Assembly: GCF_049676595.1 (NCBI RefSeq)
Contig: NZ_CP187259.1
Location: 3,286,001-3,350,000 of the forward strand
Source: Methanocella_A sp049676595
GTDB lineage: Archaea; Halobacteriota; Methanocellia; Methanocellales; Methanocellaceae
Direction: 5' to 3'
DNA length: 64,000 nt
Shown: piece after piece, positions 42,214-51,610 of the stretch
Layout of the letters: each line of letters begins with the position of its first letter
Numbering within the stretch: position 1 is the first letter of the stretch
Program-made: the position numbers and the translations under genes
The notes under the pieces: model-generated
Seen by the model: only the letters and a program-made list of their open reading frames with translations
The model's database searches: none
Told to the model about the DNA's origin: nothing

Positions 42214-42590
42214 TATGATCACCGGTATGTTAATTTGATTTTGCATAATCTGTTACATAGGATAAATACTTTCAGAGATATTATTTAATGCGCGACATAA
42301 TATTATTATGCGTCTGCACTATGGGCGCAATCGCGTTATCTTGAGAGTATTGGCAGGGGCAGTAACCCACTGCTTGAAAAGTTTTTTCTGGCGTCTATCG
42401 TACATTCTATATTTATATAGTTTAGGCTTTAAACCTTTTCGTAAATAGATCGGGGTATTTTTATCCATTTATTTTCAGGAATGTATGTAAAGCCAGCCCA
42501 AATAAACGCCCTGATTAGTATTTTTACCATGGTGCTGCGGGATTTACATACCGGCACAGTCAGGCGATTGCTTCCTGTGCACGTACGCTG
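42214..42590. other. Gene-free upstream region of lonB
   Basis: AT-rich with several TATA-like runs (CTATATTTATATAG near 42410), a CATAATATTATTATGCG near 42297, and no repeat of the types found elsewhere. It probably holds the lonB promoter; no gene is seen. Confidence 0.45.
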
Positions 42591-43010
42591 TCACGACGTA
42601 GTTTTGCCCGAGTCGATAAAGTCGAAAATGAAGTAATACACGTTTATGAAGCATATCGGCAGTAGCAGGAGTAATGCAAGCCTCACTCCCCAGCCCATCT
42701 GCTCGCGCAGACAGAACCAGAAGATTACCAGGATCACGCCGATAGCAGTAGCGCATGCGTAGTTCAGAATAGCAAGCCAGCCCCTTTTTGACCGGGGACC
42801 GGGTATGCCGCTCGCATTCCTGCGGGCTTCGAGGATACTCGCCACAATATATTTTACATCCAGGTATATGGCCAGTGCGATAACGAGCATCGCAAGTATG
42901 ATACCCCACCCAGTAAGCTCGTGAGGCAGGTAGAGCCAGAAGATCAGCAGGATCGCCGTGGCCACGATCGCTGCCGAGAGAATAATTGCTGCCAGCCGCT
43001 CTTTCTCCAT
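42591..43010 (-). CDS. Four-helix membrane protein
   Basis: 139 residues with four helices (about 6-26, 33-52, 79-98, 106-129). The first half reads FWLYLPHELTGWGIILAML and the second FWFCLREQMGWGVRLALLL, a clear internal duplication of a two-helix unit. Function unknown. It follows the CARDB-like gene 38 bases downstream on the same strand. Confidence 0.65.
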   Translation of the reverse strand: MEKERLAAIILSAAIVATAILLIFWLYLPHELTGWGIILAMLVIALAIYLDVKYIVASILEARRNASGIPGPRSKRGWLAILNYACATAIGVILVIFWFCLREQMGWGVRLALLLLLPICFINVYYFIFDFIDSGKTTS

Positions 43011-43047
43011 ATAATATCACTGCCTAAATATACAGGACATTATTCTA

Positions 43048-44841
43048 TTACTTAATATTATCTCCATCTGCGACCGATACCTCTGCATCTGTGTCAGCAT
43101 CTACCCCTGTAGATGCTGCAGCATCTACCCCTGTGGATGCGTCAGCATCTACCCCTGCGTCCGGGCTTTGCCGTTTCTTCATCCACCGGTATCCTGCATA
43201 CAGGAGTCCTGCAATCAACAGTATGATCAGGCCGAGGACGAGGAGCCAGTTTTCGAGGATCGTCTCCCACAGTGTCGGGGGCGGGTCCACTGTGATGGCC
43301 TTGCGGATGATCTTGGTGACGTGAGGGTCGTCCTGGCTGTCGTAGTACTTGACTTCCAGGGTGACATAGTACGTACCTGGCACTGCGTCGGGCTTTACCT
43401 TGATCCCGAACTGGGTGGTCGTGTTCTCCCCGGGCCTGACGTCGCCGAGGTACATGGTATCATAGCTGACCGTGAACGGATCCAGAGCGTTCATGCGGAC
43501 TATCGCGTCCCGGGCGTCGATGGTGCCGTTGTTGGTGAGGGTGAGGGTGGAGATGGTCGAGCGGCCGCACTTGATCTTAACAGGCTCGTCGTCTACCGTG
43601 AACCGCATTTGCTTCTCCACGTGGGCCCCGAAGGTCTCCACGTTGGAGGACTTCTCGGTGCCCCACGGGTCCTCGTAGGACACGACCGCGCTGACAGGGA
43701 AGTCGCTATCTTCCGCGTCGTCGGCCACGCTGAGCTTGAACTTGACCACCCGGTCTTCGCCCGGCTCCATGTGGCCGAGGTACTGGGAATTCTGCACAGG
43801 CACCAGCATGTTTTGATCGACTGCGACAGGCTGTTGTGCTGCTGTGGTCTGGTAATTGGCGAGCTGGTAGTTGACTGGATAGTAGAACGAATCCTGGCAG
43901 GGGCCTATGGTAGGGCTGGTGAGGTAGACGATCGCGTGCTCCACTGGCAGTGTCCCTACATGGGTGACCCGGACCGATACGATGCCGTTGGTGCCGGGCA
44001 CCATGTCTACGGCGGTGATGTCAGTTACGATAAGATCGAAGATGCCCATGATCACGATGTCCAGGTAGATGATGCAGGATTCTTCCACGTAGTTGCTGTA
44101 GCCGTACATCTGGCCGAAGAAGGACGTGTAGTCGTAGTCTTCTGCCAGCCGCTTGTAGGTGATCAGCAGCGGGAGCTTGTAGTGGCCTGGCTGGGCGTCC
44201 CGGCTGACCCGGACCAGGTAAGGGACTGGTGCGGTAACAGCGCCTGCCGGCAGGGAGCCAAGTACCATTCGGTTGTCCGATACGATCTCGATCGGCGCGT
44301 CGCCGGGGCTCAGATCGCAGGTGATGCCAAGTGCAGTGGTCACTCCCGCTTCTACACCGGGAGCGCTGTTGATCTGCAGGTTTCCGAACGCCCCGATCTG
44401 GGAAAACTGGTAGGAGGAGCTGCTGGTGCTCTGGGAGAGCGAGGTGTGGGACGCGCTTGCCGATCCCCCTATGCTTCCCAGGCCTGTCTGCAGGCTTCCG
44501 GCACCGGCGGTCAGGCCTGCGGACGCGATCTGGTACTCAGACGAATCATAGAGAGTTTTTGACGATGCGCCGTTGACGACCGCCGAATACGAAGCGCCCC
44601 CCGAATACTGGAGCCACGCGTCCGGGGTGTCGTAGCCTGCCACCGCCTGGATGTAGCCGCTGTTCTGGACGAGCAGCTGCAGGGTCACGATCTGGCCCGG
44701 GTACAGTTCCCGGCTGCCGTAGATACACGCGTCGATCATGGGGCCTCCGAGTATCTGGGATTGCGCAGCTGGCGTAGCCAGCGGATACAGGATGGCGACG
44801 AGGCAGATAGATAGCATGAAGCAGGCGGATGGTCTGGTCAT
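43048..44841 (-). CDS. Secreted CARDB/NEW3-like protein anchored by a C-terminal helix
   Basis: 597 residues. Signal peptide at 1-27. The ectodomain has several beta-sandwich segments of the NEW3/CARDB kind (LYPGQIVTLQLLVQNSG, GTNGIVSVRVTHVG, ISTLTLTNNGTIDARDAIV, TTTQFGIKVKPDAVPGTYYVTL), a general pattern of archaeal surface proteins. A C-terminal helix (about 530-550) is followed by a basic anchor and a tail with three near-perfect 8-residue repeats (GVDADAST, GVDAAAST, GVDADTDA) encoded by 24-base repeats at 43097-43154. It overlaps the RND gene by four bases, implying a working unit. Confidence 0.8.
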   Translation of the reverse strand: MTRPSACFMLSICLVAILYPLATPAAQSQILGGPMIDACIYGSRELYPGQIVTLQLLVQNSGYIQAVAGYDTPDAWLQYSGGASYSAVVNGASSKTLYDSSEYQIASAGLTAGAGSLQTGLGSIGGSASASHTSLSQSTSSSSYQFSQIGAFGNLQINSAPGVEAGVTTALGITCDLSPGDAPIEIVSDNRMVLGSLPAGAVTAPVPYLVRVSRDAQPGHYKLPLLITYKRLAEDYDYTSFFGQMYGYSNYVEESCIIYLDIVIMGIFDLIVTDITAVDMVPGTNGIVSVRVTHVGTLPVEHAIVYLTSPTIGPCQDSFYYPVNYQLANYQTTAAQQPVAVDQNMLVPVQNSQYLGHMEPGEDRVVKFKLSVADDAEDSDFPVSAVVSYEDPWGTEKSSNVETFGAHVEKQMRFTVDDEPVKIKCGRSTISTLTLTNNGTIDARDAIVRMNALDPFTVSYDTMYLGDVRPGENTTTQFGIKVKPDAVPGTYYVTLEVKYYDSQDDPHVTKIIRKAITVDPPPTLWETILENWLLVLGLIILLIAGLLYAGYRWMKKRQSPDAGVDADASTGVDAAASTGVDADTDAEVSVADGDNIK

Positions 44842-47075
44842 ACTTTCACTCCCCTGACTTTAGACCACCAGGTGTCGAGCGTGACCAGGAGAGGTGGCAT
44901 GATCACGAAGGCACTGCACAGTGCCAGAATGAAGTCGATGATGGTAACGAGGCCGAAGTTGCTCAGGATGGAAAAGTTGGACATGACCAGGGCTCCGAAG
45001 CCTGCGATGACCGTGCTGGCGCTGGAGAAGATGGCGTTGCCGATCTTGGCCGTGGCTATGCGCATGGCATCCATTGGCGGATAGCCTTTGGCTTTTTCTT
45101 CGTAGTACCGCTCCATGTGCAGGATGGAGAAGTCGATGCCGATGCCTATTGTGAGCGCGCCAAGCGTCACGGACAGCGGTGTATACTTCATGTGAAGCAG
45201 GATCATGACAATGCAGGACAGCCCTGTCACGATGACCACGGCGATCACCGGCACGACTGACCTCACCCAATCCCCCCGGTAGACGATGAACAGGCCGATC
45301 AGGACCATGAAGCCGCTGATCAATGTCATCTGGAGCCGGTCGCTGGTCAGGGACCCGAGAGTCATCAGCATTACCCGGGACTGGCCGCTCAGTGTCGCGC
45401 TGACGCCGGCAGGAGGGCTCAGGAACGCGAGATCTTTTTCCACCCGGCGAAGCATGCTCATCTGCTGGTCGGTCGGCAGATCGTTGATGGTCATGGTGAT
45501 GATGGACGTAGTCCGGTAGTCATCGATGTACCGGCGCTGCTCGTCCCACGGGATCTGACCCAGCACGTTCCTGATTTCGGGGGCGGTATAGGGAACGGTA
45601 CCGTCGTTATGGGAGGCCATGAGCGTGTTGATGCTGCTGACTGCCAGGACATCGGGGTTATTGGTCAGCTCGTAGCTCGAGAAGTTATCCATCCAGCGTA
45701 CCGCATCAGGGGCGGTGACGTCGTGGGCTTTGACCTGGATGATCATATCGGTGGTCTTGATGTCGACGATGTTGGTCAGGCTGCGGAAGAGGACGACTGA
45801 AGGCATGTCCTGCGGGGCGAAGCTCGACTGGTCGATCTCTACGCCGATCGTCGGGTCCAGCGCATACCCGGCGATCATGGCGATGAACGCGAAGACGACG
45901 ACTACCGGATGCCTGGTCGTGGTCTCGGCCACCCGCTCGATCACCTTCTCGATGATGCCGTGCTGTTCGGTCCTGTGCTGTACCCTGCCTGCTCTTGAGG
46001 ACAGGAGAACGAGGATGGACAGCAGCAGGAACAGCGCCGAAAGGAAACACACGGTTACGCCGATCATGCACATCAGGCCGAAGTCGAAGATCATCGGTAC
46101 CGGCGACGCGAGGATAGACAGGAAGCCCAGCAGGCAGGTCATCACTGAATAAGTTACAGGAGGCCCGATGTTCTTCACAGTGGCCACGACAGCGTCGCCC
46201 GGGGCCTTGCCGCTGGCCAGCTCTTCCATCATGCGGTTCTGGAACTGGATGGCGTACTCCACCCCCAGGCCGATCAGGATGGGGAACACTGCCATCGAGA
46301 CCATAGTGAGCGGCACGCCAGTCAGGCCCATGATACCCCCTGTGAAGATCACCCCTACGAGGACGATCGGCAGAGGCAGGAGCCGCCATTTAGAGTGGGA
46401 GAACGTAAACCAGAGGGCGATGATCATCATGATCACCGCAGAAGCAAGCATGAGCATCATGCTGTGCATCATCTCCTGCTGGATTTCGAGCATCATCGCG
46501 GTCTCGCCTGTGACCTGGGCGGAAGTGCCAGCGGGCATAGGCACCCAGCGGATAGCGTTTTTTACATCGGCAAGTATGGCAGGCTTCTCTGTCTCCTCCA
46601 GGTCGCCCCGGAGCAGTACACTCATGATCGTGTGATGCTTGCTCGGGGCCAGAAACCCGGTCATATCGGGAGGTAGCAGGGCGAGGATTCGCTCGGCCTG
46701 CGCAGAGTTCACCATGCTGCCGGCCGAGTATCTCCCCAGGACTGTGTGCAGACCGGTCACATTGTAGACCTTCGGATTAACCTTGATCTGGCTGCCGAGC
46801 AGCTCCATGGCCTGGAGCACGTCCGGGCTGAAGACATTATCAGAGGTGATCAGAATCAGGAAGTTGGTGGCCTGGAAATTTTCCGTGTAGTATTCGATGT
46901 CCTTGTAGATCTGCGAGTCTTTGAAGACGAACGTCTCGGTACCTGTGGCCATGTAGATCTTCTGGGCGGACACCATGGCCAAAAAGAGCAGCAGCACTGC
47001 CATGATGATGATAAAAACATAGTGGTTCTTGATGAACCTGCCAAGGGCGTCTCCCAGGTTAACCGTCCTCACCAC
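44838..47075 (-). CDS. RND-superfamily exporter, archaeal HAE3/MMPL-like
   Basis: 745 residues in two homologous halves, each with a large extracellular loop and an RND helix bundle. Twelve membrane helices are expected. The second half has GALTIGIGIDFSILHMERYYEE, the first VFPILIGLGVEYAIQFQNRMMEE, both typical of the RND family with an acidic residue in the helix. Overlapping start with the CARDB-like protein suggests that the latter is a partner in transport. The transported substrate is unknown; hydrophobic lipids or hopanoid-like compounds are known for the family. Confidence 0.88.
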   Translation of the reverse strand: MVRTVNLGDALGRFIKNHYVFIIIMAVLLLFLAMVSAQKIYMATGTETFVFKDSQIYKDIEYYTENFQATNFLILITSDNVFSPDVLQAMELLGSQIKVNPKVYNVTGLHTVLGRYSAGSMVNSAQAERILALLPPDMTGFLAPSKHHTIMSVLLRGDLEETEKPAILADVKNAIRWVPMPAGTSAQVTGETAMMLEIQQEMMHSMMLMLASAVIMMIIALWFTFSHSKWRLLPLPIVLVGVIFTGGIMGLTGVPLTMVSMAVFPILIGLGVEYAIQFQNRMMEELASGKAPGDAVVATVKNIGPPVTYSVMTCLLGFLSILASPVPMIFDFGLMCMIGVTVCFLSALFLLLSILVLLSSRAGRVQHRTEQHGIIEKVIERVAETTTRHPVVVVFAFIAMIAGYALDPTIGVEIDQSSFAPQDMPSVVLFRSLTNIVDIKTTDMIIQVKAHDVTAPDAVRWMDNFSSYELTNNPDVLAVSSINTLMASHNDGTVPYTAPEIRNVLGQIPWDEQRRYIDDYRTTSIITMTINDLPTDQQMSMLRRVEKDLAFLSPPAGVSATLSGQSRVMLMTLGSLTSDRLQMTLISGFMVLIGLFIVYRGDWVRSVVPVIAVVIVTGLSCIVMILLHMKYTPLSVTLGALTIGIGIDFSILHMERYYEEKAKGYPPMDAMRIATAKIGNAIFSSASTVIAGFGALVMSNFSILSNFGLVTIIDFILALCSAFVIMPPLLVTLDTWWSKVRGVKV

Positions 47076-47353
47076 CGTCTGTACCGGGGGCAGAACTTGT
47101 GCCGCCGCAAGGCGGCACCTGCACTGGCCGGATACGGATAGGTAGTGTACGCTTAAATATAAATATTATTAATATATTATGGTTAATTGAGCCATATATA
47201 TCGCAATAGTGGCAAATAAATAAAATGCTTGATCAGCAGAAATAGCGATAAAACTGGAAGGAGTTACTCCTCATCCAGTTATTTTGGAGCGTAGCTGCTG
47301 GAAAAATTGATGCTTGCTAAAGTTAAAGTAAACTTATTCAGGAGGTATAACGA

Positions 47354-48085
47354 ACGAGAAAAATCGCAATAGGATTTATTGCCGTTGTTTTAATGGCAGT
47401 ATTGCTCAGCGGGTGCACGACCACGGGCACCCCCCAGGCTGTCACACCCACGCCTACGGCCGGGGCTCAGCCGACCGCCACCGGTACCGCCACCCCGGCG
47501 ACTCCGGCAGGAGTGACCACCGAGGACGGAGTTACGACCATCACCGGCTCCGGCGACCAGACGGTCACGGTCAACACGGTCGAAGGCGGATACCTGCTCA
47601 GGTACAGGTACAAGAACGATCTGGAAATTACCCACAAGGCCTCATCCGGCATGTCTGTGCCACTGTTCTCATCTGCGGGCGCAGCTATGGGGTCTGACGG
47701 ATACTACACGATGTCGAGGGTAGAGCACTGGTACAGCGACGACACTGAAACTATCGAGATAAAGGCCAACGGTCCATACATCATCGAAATGATCCAGCTG
47801 CCCCACGGCACGGCGGCACCGGCCCCGCAGACGTACACCGGCGCCGGATGGCGTGCAGTAGGCCCCTTCAACCTCAACGCAGGCCAGGCCACCATTGACG
47901 TCACCATCCCCGACCTCGGCACAGCTTACGCTGCAGCAATCACATTAGACGACGGTACTACCGGCAACTTTGTGAGCACGCTGGAGATCGGGACGAATAC
48001 TGTAGACGTACCCGAGACCGGAGCATACTACGTCGAAGTGAACACTAACAAGGCCAAGAACTGGGAAGTAAAGATCACCCAGTGA
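47354..48085 (+). CDS. Lipoprotein with apparent ACG start codon
   Basis: About 243 residues. The ATG at 47393 would leave only MAVLLSGC, too short to be a signal peptide. Reading back in frame gives RKIAIGFIAVVLMAVLLSGC, a perfect lipoprotein signal, starting at ACG (47354) 7 bases after AGGAGGT. An in-frame stop precedes it. The mature part has a Thr/Pro/Ala linker followed by a beta-rich domain (GGYLLRYRYKNDLEITHK, IIEMIQLPHG, GAYYVEVNTNKAKNWEVKIT), with similarity to small extracellular ligand-binding domains. Function unknown. The start could be a real non-canonical codon, a recent mutation or a sequencing error. Confidence 0.7.
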   Translation, partial: TRKIAIGFIAVVLMAVLLSGCTTTGTPQAVTPTPTAGAQPTATGTATPATPAGVTTEDGVTTITGSGDQTVTVNTVEGGYLLRYRYKNDLEITHKASSGMSVPLFSSAGAAMGSDGYYTMSRVEHWYSDDTETIEIKANGPYIIEMIQLPHGTAAPAPQTYTGAGWRAVGPFNLNAGQATIDVTIPDLGTAYAAAITLDDGTTGNFVSTLEIGTNTVDVPETGAYYVEVNTNKAKNWEVKITQ

Positions 48086-48089
48086 TCGG

Positions 48090-48118
48090 CGGGTTCTATC
48101 GAACCCGTTCTTTTTTTA
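48090..48118 (+). terminator. Hairpin-T-tract terminator between convergent genes
   Basis: CGGGTTC TATC GAACCCG followed by TTCTTTTTTTAT, right after the lipoprotein stop. The convergent response regulator ends at 48116, overlapping it. Confidence 0.65.
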
Positions 48119-48514
48119 TCTTGCCGGCGGCTGCAGTCTGCCCTTTTCAGAAAGTATCTTTTTCACCCTTTCCAGCAGCTCTGCGCGACCGAAAGGCTTG
48201 GTGATGTAATCGTCCACCTGCACCACGTGGAGGCCGATCATCTTGTCGATGGACTGGGACTTGGCGGTGAGCATGGCCACGGGAATGTCCTTCGTCTTAG
48301 AATTAGATTTAATGTGGTTGTACACTTCCCACCCGTCCATCTGGGGCATCATGATGTCCAGCAGCACGAGATCTGGCAGCTCATTGCCGATCTTATCCAG
48401 CGCTTCCTTCCCGCTGTTAGCAGTGACCACTTCGTAGCCCTCGCTTTTCAGCACGATCTTCACCAGGTCCACAACGTCCGGCTCATCGTCGACGATCATG
48501 ATCTTGTTAGCCAT
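48116..48514 (-). CDS. Stand-alone response regulator receiver
   Basis: About 132 residues from MANKIMIVDD (ATG 48514). A CheY-like receiver with acidic Asp9/Asp10, phospho-acceptor Asp53 (LLDIMMPQMDG), Thr in AMLTAKS and Lys in ITKPFGR. No output domain, so it acts by protein contact. No histidine kinase lies next to it; the one at 28656 is 20 kb away. The C-terminal tail LQPPAR is short. Confidence 0.88.
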   Translation of the reverse strand: MANKIMIVDDEPDVVDLVKIVLKSEGYEVVTANSGKEALDKIGNELPDLVLLDIMMPQMDGWEVYNHIKSNSKTKDIPVAMLTAKSQSIDKMIGLHVVQVDDYITKPFGRAELLERVKKILSEKGRLQPPAR

Positions 48515-48619
48515 GCATGCTCCCATCCTATTTTCTCCAGCGATTTGATAAAGGTTGGGCGCATTTTCCGGCGGGGCATTGCCGATCTACCTGAATAAGC
48601 GCTGCAGTGCGATACAATT

Positions 48620-48773
48620 GTACGCTGCGCTGCGCTTAAACACGGAGGACACGAAGGACACAGAGGACACAAAGGAGTCGCATCAAGTCAAAGGGCACAT
48701 TTCGTGCCCTTGAATAGCCTTAGTGTCCTCCGTGTCCTCCGTGCCCTTCGTGTTAAAGCGCAGCGCAGCGTAC
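48620..48773. repeat. CACGGAGGA inverted repeat
   Basis: Left arm 48620-48670: GTACGCTGCGCTGCGCTTAA followed by four 9-base units of the type CACGGAGGA. The right arm (48722-48773) is the mirror with about six mismatches in 51 bases. The loop holds a small hairpin AAGGGCAC/GTGCCCTT near 48690-48711. The GCTGCGCT outer part resembles the flank of the repeat at 23889. It lies in the gap between the response regulator and the ABC operon. Confidence 0.85.
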
Positions 48774-48807
48774 ACAGGGCGTTGACAGGAAGAACTTATA
48801 AAAAAGT

Positions 48808-49578
48808 TTACCGGTCGGATAATTTCTTGACTTCGGTAAAGAGCGACTTCAGGATGGCGTCCCTGACCTGGTTGACCTCGGCTTCGGTGCGCTTTCTGGG
48901 CCTGGGGAGCCTGATATCGACGATTTCCTTGATTTGCCCGGGCCTGGCGGTCATGATGGCCACCTTGTCCGCGAGGAAGACGGCTTCGTCGACGCTGTGG
49001 GTGACGAAGATGACCTTGATCTTCTCCTTCTGCCAGATCTCCAGCAGCTGCTCCTGGAGGAGGTTCCTCGTCTGCGCGTCCAGGGCGCCGAAGGGCTCGT
49101 CCATCAGGAGGATTTCCGGGCCGACGGCGAGCGTTCTCGCTATGGCGCACCTCTGCTTCATGCCGCCCGAGAGCTGGTGGGGGTAGGAGTCCTTGAAGCC
49201 GGAGAGGCCGACCATGTCGATGTACTTCTCCGCGATCTTCTGCCGCTCGGCGGGGGGCACGTTCTTGATCTCGAGGCCGAACTCCACGTTCTTCTGGACC
49301 GTCCTCCACGGGAACAGGGTATACTCCTGGAAGACGAAACCCACTTTGGGAGAAGTCCCGGCAATGGGCTTGCCGTCGATGAGCACCTGGCCCTTGCTGA
49401 TCGGCTCCAGCCCTGCGATCATGCGGAGCAGCGTCGACTTGCCGCAGCCGGAGGGGCCCACCAGGCAGAGGAACTCGTGGTCGGTAATGTCCATCGAGAT
49501 GTTGTTGATGGCCACCATGGAGCCGCCCTTAGTAGGGTACTCCTTGGTCACGCGGTCGATTCTGATGTCGCCTGCCAC
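48808..49578 (-). CDS. ABC transporter ATPase, SsuB/TauB type
   Basis: 256 residues; nucleotide-binding subunit of a nitrate/sulfonate/taurine-type importer. Walker A GPSGCGKST at 41-49, ABC signature LSGGMKQ near 134, Walker B LLMDEP near 158, and a Q-loop FQEYTLFPW. The C-terminal TARPGQIKEIVDIRLPRPR is typical of this ATPase class. It is the last gene of the operon, three bases after the permease. Substrate unknown. Confidence 0.92.
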   Translation of the reverse strand: MAGDIRIDRVTKEYPTKGGSMVAINNISMDITDHEFLCLVGPSGCGKSTLLRMIAGLEPISKGQVLIDGKPIAGTSPKVGFVFQEYTLFPWRTVQKNVEFGLEIKNVPPAERQKIAEKYIDMVGLSGFKDSYPHQLSGGMKQRCAIARTLAVGPEILLMDEPFGALDAQTRNLLQEQLLEIWQKEKIKVIFVTHSVDEAVFLADKVAIMTARPGQIKEIVDIRLPRPRKRTEAEVNQVRDAILKSLFTEVKKLSDR

Positions 49579-49581
49579 GTT

Positions 49582-50355
49582 TTATTCCCCCTTGCTGATG
49601 CCTTTCTGCCACCCGAATAACCGATCGCCTGCCAGCTGGAAGGCCACGTTGAGGAGCAGGCCGAGGACGCCGATCGTGATCATGCCCACCAGGACACGGT
49701 CCGACTGCAGGAAATTGGACGCATCCAGGATCAGACTGCCCAGCCCGTACTTAACGGCCACCATTTCGGCAGCGACCACACACATCCAGCCGATGCCCAT
49801 GCCCACACGCATACCTGTGAAGATGGTCGGCAAAGAGGCGGGTATGACAACTTTGCGGAGGATCTCCATATCAGTGGCCCCAAAAGTGTAGGCGACCTCA
49901 ATGAGCTTCTTATCTACAGCGCGTACACCGGTAATCGTGTTGAGCAAGATGGGGAAGAACGCGCCGATGAAGACCAGGAATACGGCCAACGTAAGGCCTG
50001 TGCTGAACCAGATGATAGCCAGGCCGATCCAGGCGATGGGCGGGATTGGCCGCAGCACCTCGACGACCGGGTCGACGATGTAGGAGATCTCCCGGATCCA
50101 GCCCATGGCTACGCCCAGCGGTATGGCGACGGCGGCTGCCGCCAAAAAGCCCAGCAGCACTCGCATCAGGCTGTAGCCCGCGTGCATGAACAATTCTCCA
50201 TCCATGACCATGCTGATTGTGGTGAGCAGCACGTCCGAGGGCGGGGGGAGGGACACCGGCTTGACCAGGTGCAGGACACCTGTGGCTACCTGCCAGAGGA
50301 CGATCAGGATCAGGACTCCCGATAGCTGCATTAAAACTTTGTTGACGCGGGGCAT
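49582..50355 (-). CDS. ABC transporter permease, SsuC/TauC type
   Basis: 257 residues, six predicted helices. The EAA loop reads AYTFGATDMEILRKVVIPASLPTI near 175-198, the ATPase contact of binding-protein-dependent permeases. ATG at 50355. Middle gene of the operon between the solute-binding protein and the ATPase. Confidence 0.9.
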   Translation of the reverse strand: MPRVNKVLMQLSGVLILIVLWQVATGVLHLVKPVSLPPPSDVLLTTISMVMDGELFMHAGYSLMRVLLGFLAAAAVAIPLGVAMGWIREISYIVDPVVEVLRPIPPIAWIGLAIIWFSTGLTLAVFLVFIGAFFPILLNTITGVRAVDKKLIEVAYTFGATDMEILRKVVIPASLPTIFTGMRVGMGIGWMCVVAAEMVAVKYGLGSLILDASNFLQSDRVLVGMITIGVLGLLLNVAFQLAGDRLFGWQKGISKGE

Positions 50356-50418
50356 GTGAATCCTAATGTACGCTACTTAAAAATAAATTTGTTGGACAGG
50401 GCTGCTGCCCTGTCGTGG

Positions 50419-51480
50419 TTAAGCCTGGGTGCCGCCGATCGAGTTGACGATCGACAGGTCGAAGATGTCGGCCCGGGTGTGGTCTTTCTTCAGCTTGCCC
50501 AGGGCCTTCATTTCAGTGGCGAAGGTCTCGGCGCCCGCGATGAACGTCTCGTCCGGCTTCGTCATGAAGGTCATGTGCTTCAGGGCGTCCAGCTCGACGG
50601 TCTTGCCCGAGTTGAGCCACTCGCTGCCGCCGACGATCTCTGCCGCTTCCTCGAAGTTGGTCTTGATGAACTCGACGCCGTCCTGGTGAGCCAGCAGGAA
50701 CGCCTTGAGCGAGTCCGGGTAGCTCTGGATGAACCCGGTCGAGGTGGTGATGGTGTCGCACGGGTGGCCTGCCATCATGTCCTCGGACCAGAGCAGGACT
50801 TCTGCTGCTCCCTGCTGGACGGCCATGGTCGCGAACGGCTCCCACATGAGGGCCGCGTCGACGCCACCATCCGTACCTAAAGACTTGATCATGTCGCCGC
50901 CGGCCATGGGAGCCTGGATGGTGACGTCCTTCTCGTAGTCCAGGCCTGCCTTAGCTAACTCATTCCTGAGGAGGATGTCCTGGATCGAGCCCACGCTGGG
51001 CAGGGCGATCTTCTTGCCCTTCAGGTCTGCGACGCTCTTGATGCCGAGGCCTTTCTTGAAGAACAGCGCGCTGCCGTTGTTGTGGACTGCGCCGACAATC
51101 TTGATGGTCGGGTCGGCGTCCATGGCCGCCAGGACCGGGGGTACGCCAGCCATGCCGATGTCGATGGTGCCGGCCACGACCTGCTGCATGATCTGGGGGC
51201 CTGCCGTGAACTTGATGAACTCTACGTTGATCTTGCGGTTCTCGAAGAACTTCTTCGTGCTGGCGATGAACGCGGGCGCGTGGTGGTCGGTGGGCATCCA
51301 GCCGATCTTCACGAGGTCCTTGACCTTTGCTCCGGCAGTAGCCGTCGGGGTCGGGGTGGTGCAGCCGGCCAGCGAGGCGCCGCCGATTACGGCGATACCA
51401 GCACCGATACCCATCTTGAGCACGTTTCTCCGGGAGGTCTTCTCTTCCTGTATCTTATCAAATAATTCGTCGAGAGCCAT
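50419..51480 (-). CDS. ABC transporter solute-binding lipoprotein with Tat-like signal
   Basis: 353 residues. SRRNVLKMG at 16-24 is a twin-arginine type motif, and a lipobox SLAGC puts the anchor Cys at 40. The remainder is a periplasmic-binding-type domain like SsuA/TauA: KIGWMPTDHHAPAFIASTKKFF, IDIGMAGVPPVLAAMDA, VADLKGKKIALPSVGSIQDILLRNEL. It should capture an organic sulfur or related solute at the cell surface. First gene of the three-gene importer; the regulator at 51611 is divergent. Confidence 0.88.
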   Translation of the reverse strand: MALDELFDKIQEEKTSRRNVLKMGIGAGIAVIGGASLAGCTTPTPTATAGAKVKDLVKIGWMPTDHHAPAFIASTKKFFENRKINVEFIKFTAGPQIMQQVVAGTIDIGMAGVPPVLAAMDADPTIKIVGAVHNNGSALFFKKGLGIKSVADLKGKKIALPSVGSIQDILLRNELAKAGLDYEKDVTIQAPMAGGDMIKSLGTDGGVDAALMWEPFATMAVQQGAAEVLLWSEDMMAGHPCDTITTSTGFIQSYPDSLKAFLLAHQDGVEFIKTNFEEAAEIVGGSEWLNSGKTVELDALKHMTFMTKPDETFIAGAETFATEMKALGKLKKDHTRADIFDLSIVNSIGGTQA

Positions 51481-51496
51481 AAATGAGCCATCCGCT

Positions 51497-51513
51497 TGTA
51501 GCTAAGTGCTACA
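51497..51513. promoter_or_regulatory. Candidate operator in the ABC/regulator gap
   Basis: TGTAGC TAAGT GCTACA is a perfect 6-base inverted repeat with a 5-base spacer. It lies between a TATA-like AATATTTATG (minus strand, near 51530) and the solute-binding start, where a repressor would block the transporter promoter. The pairing with the XRE regulator is inference. Confidence 0.35.
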
Positions 51514-51610
51514 CTATCGTGTATTGACATAAATATTTTCCTTTTTCAGACAGCCGTTAACCTAAAAGTACAAGTAATTCAAGGGGAATTATACAATAGG
51601 GTACACAATT

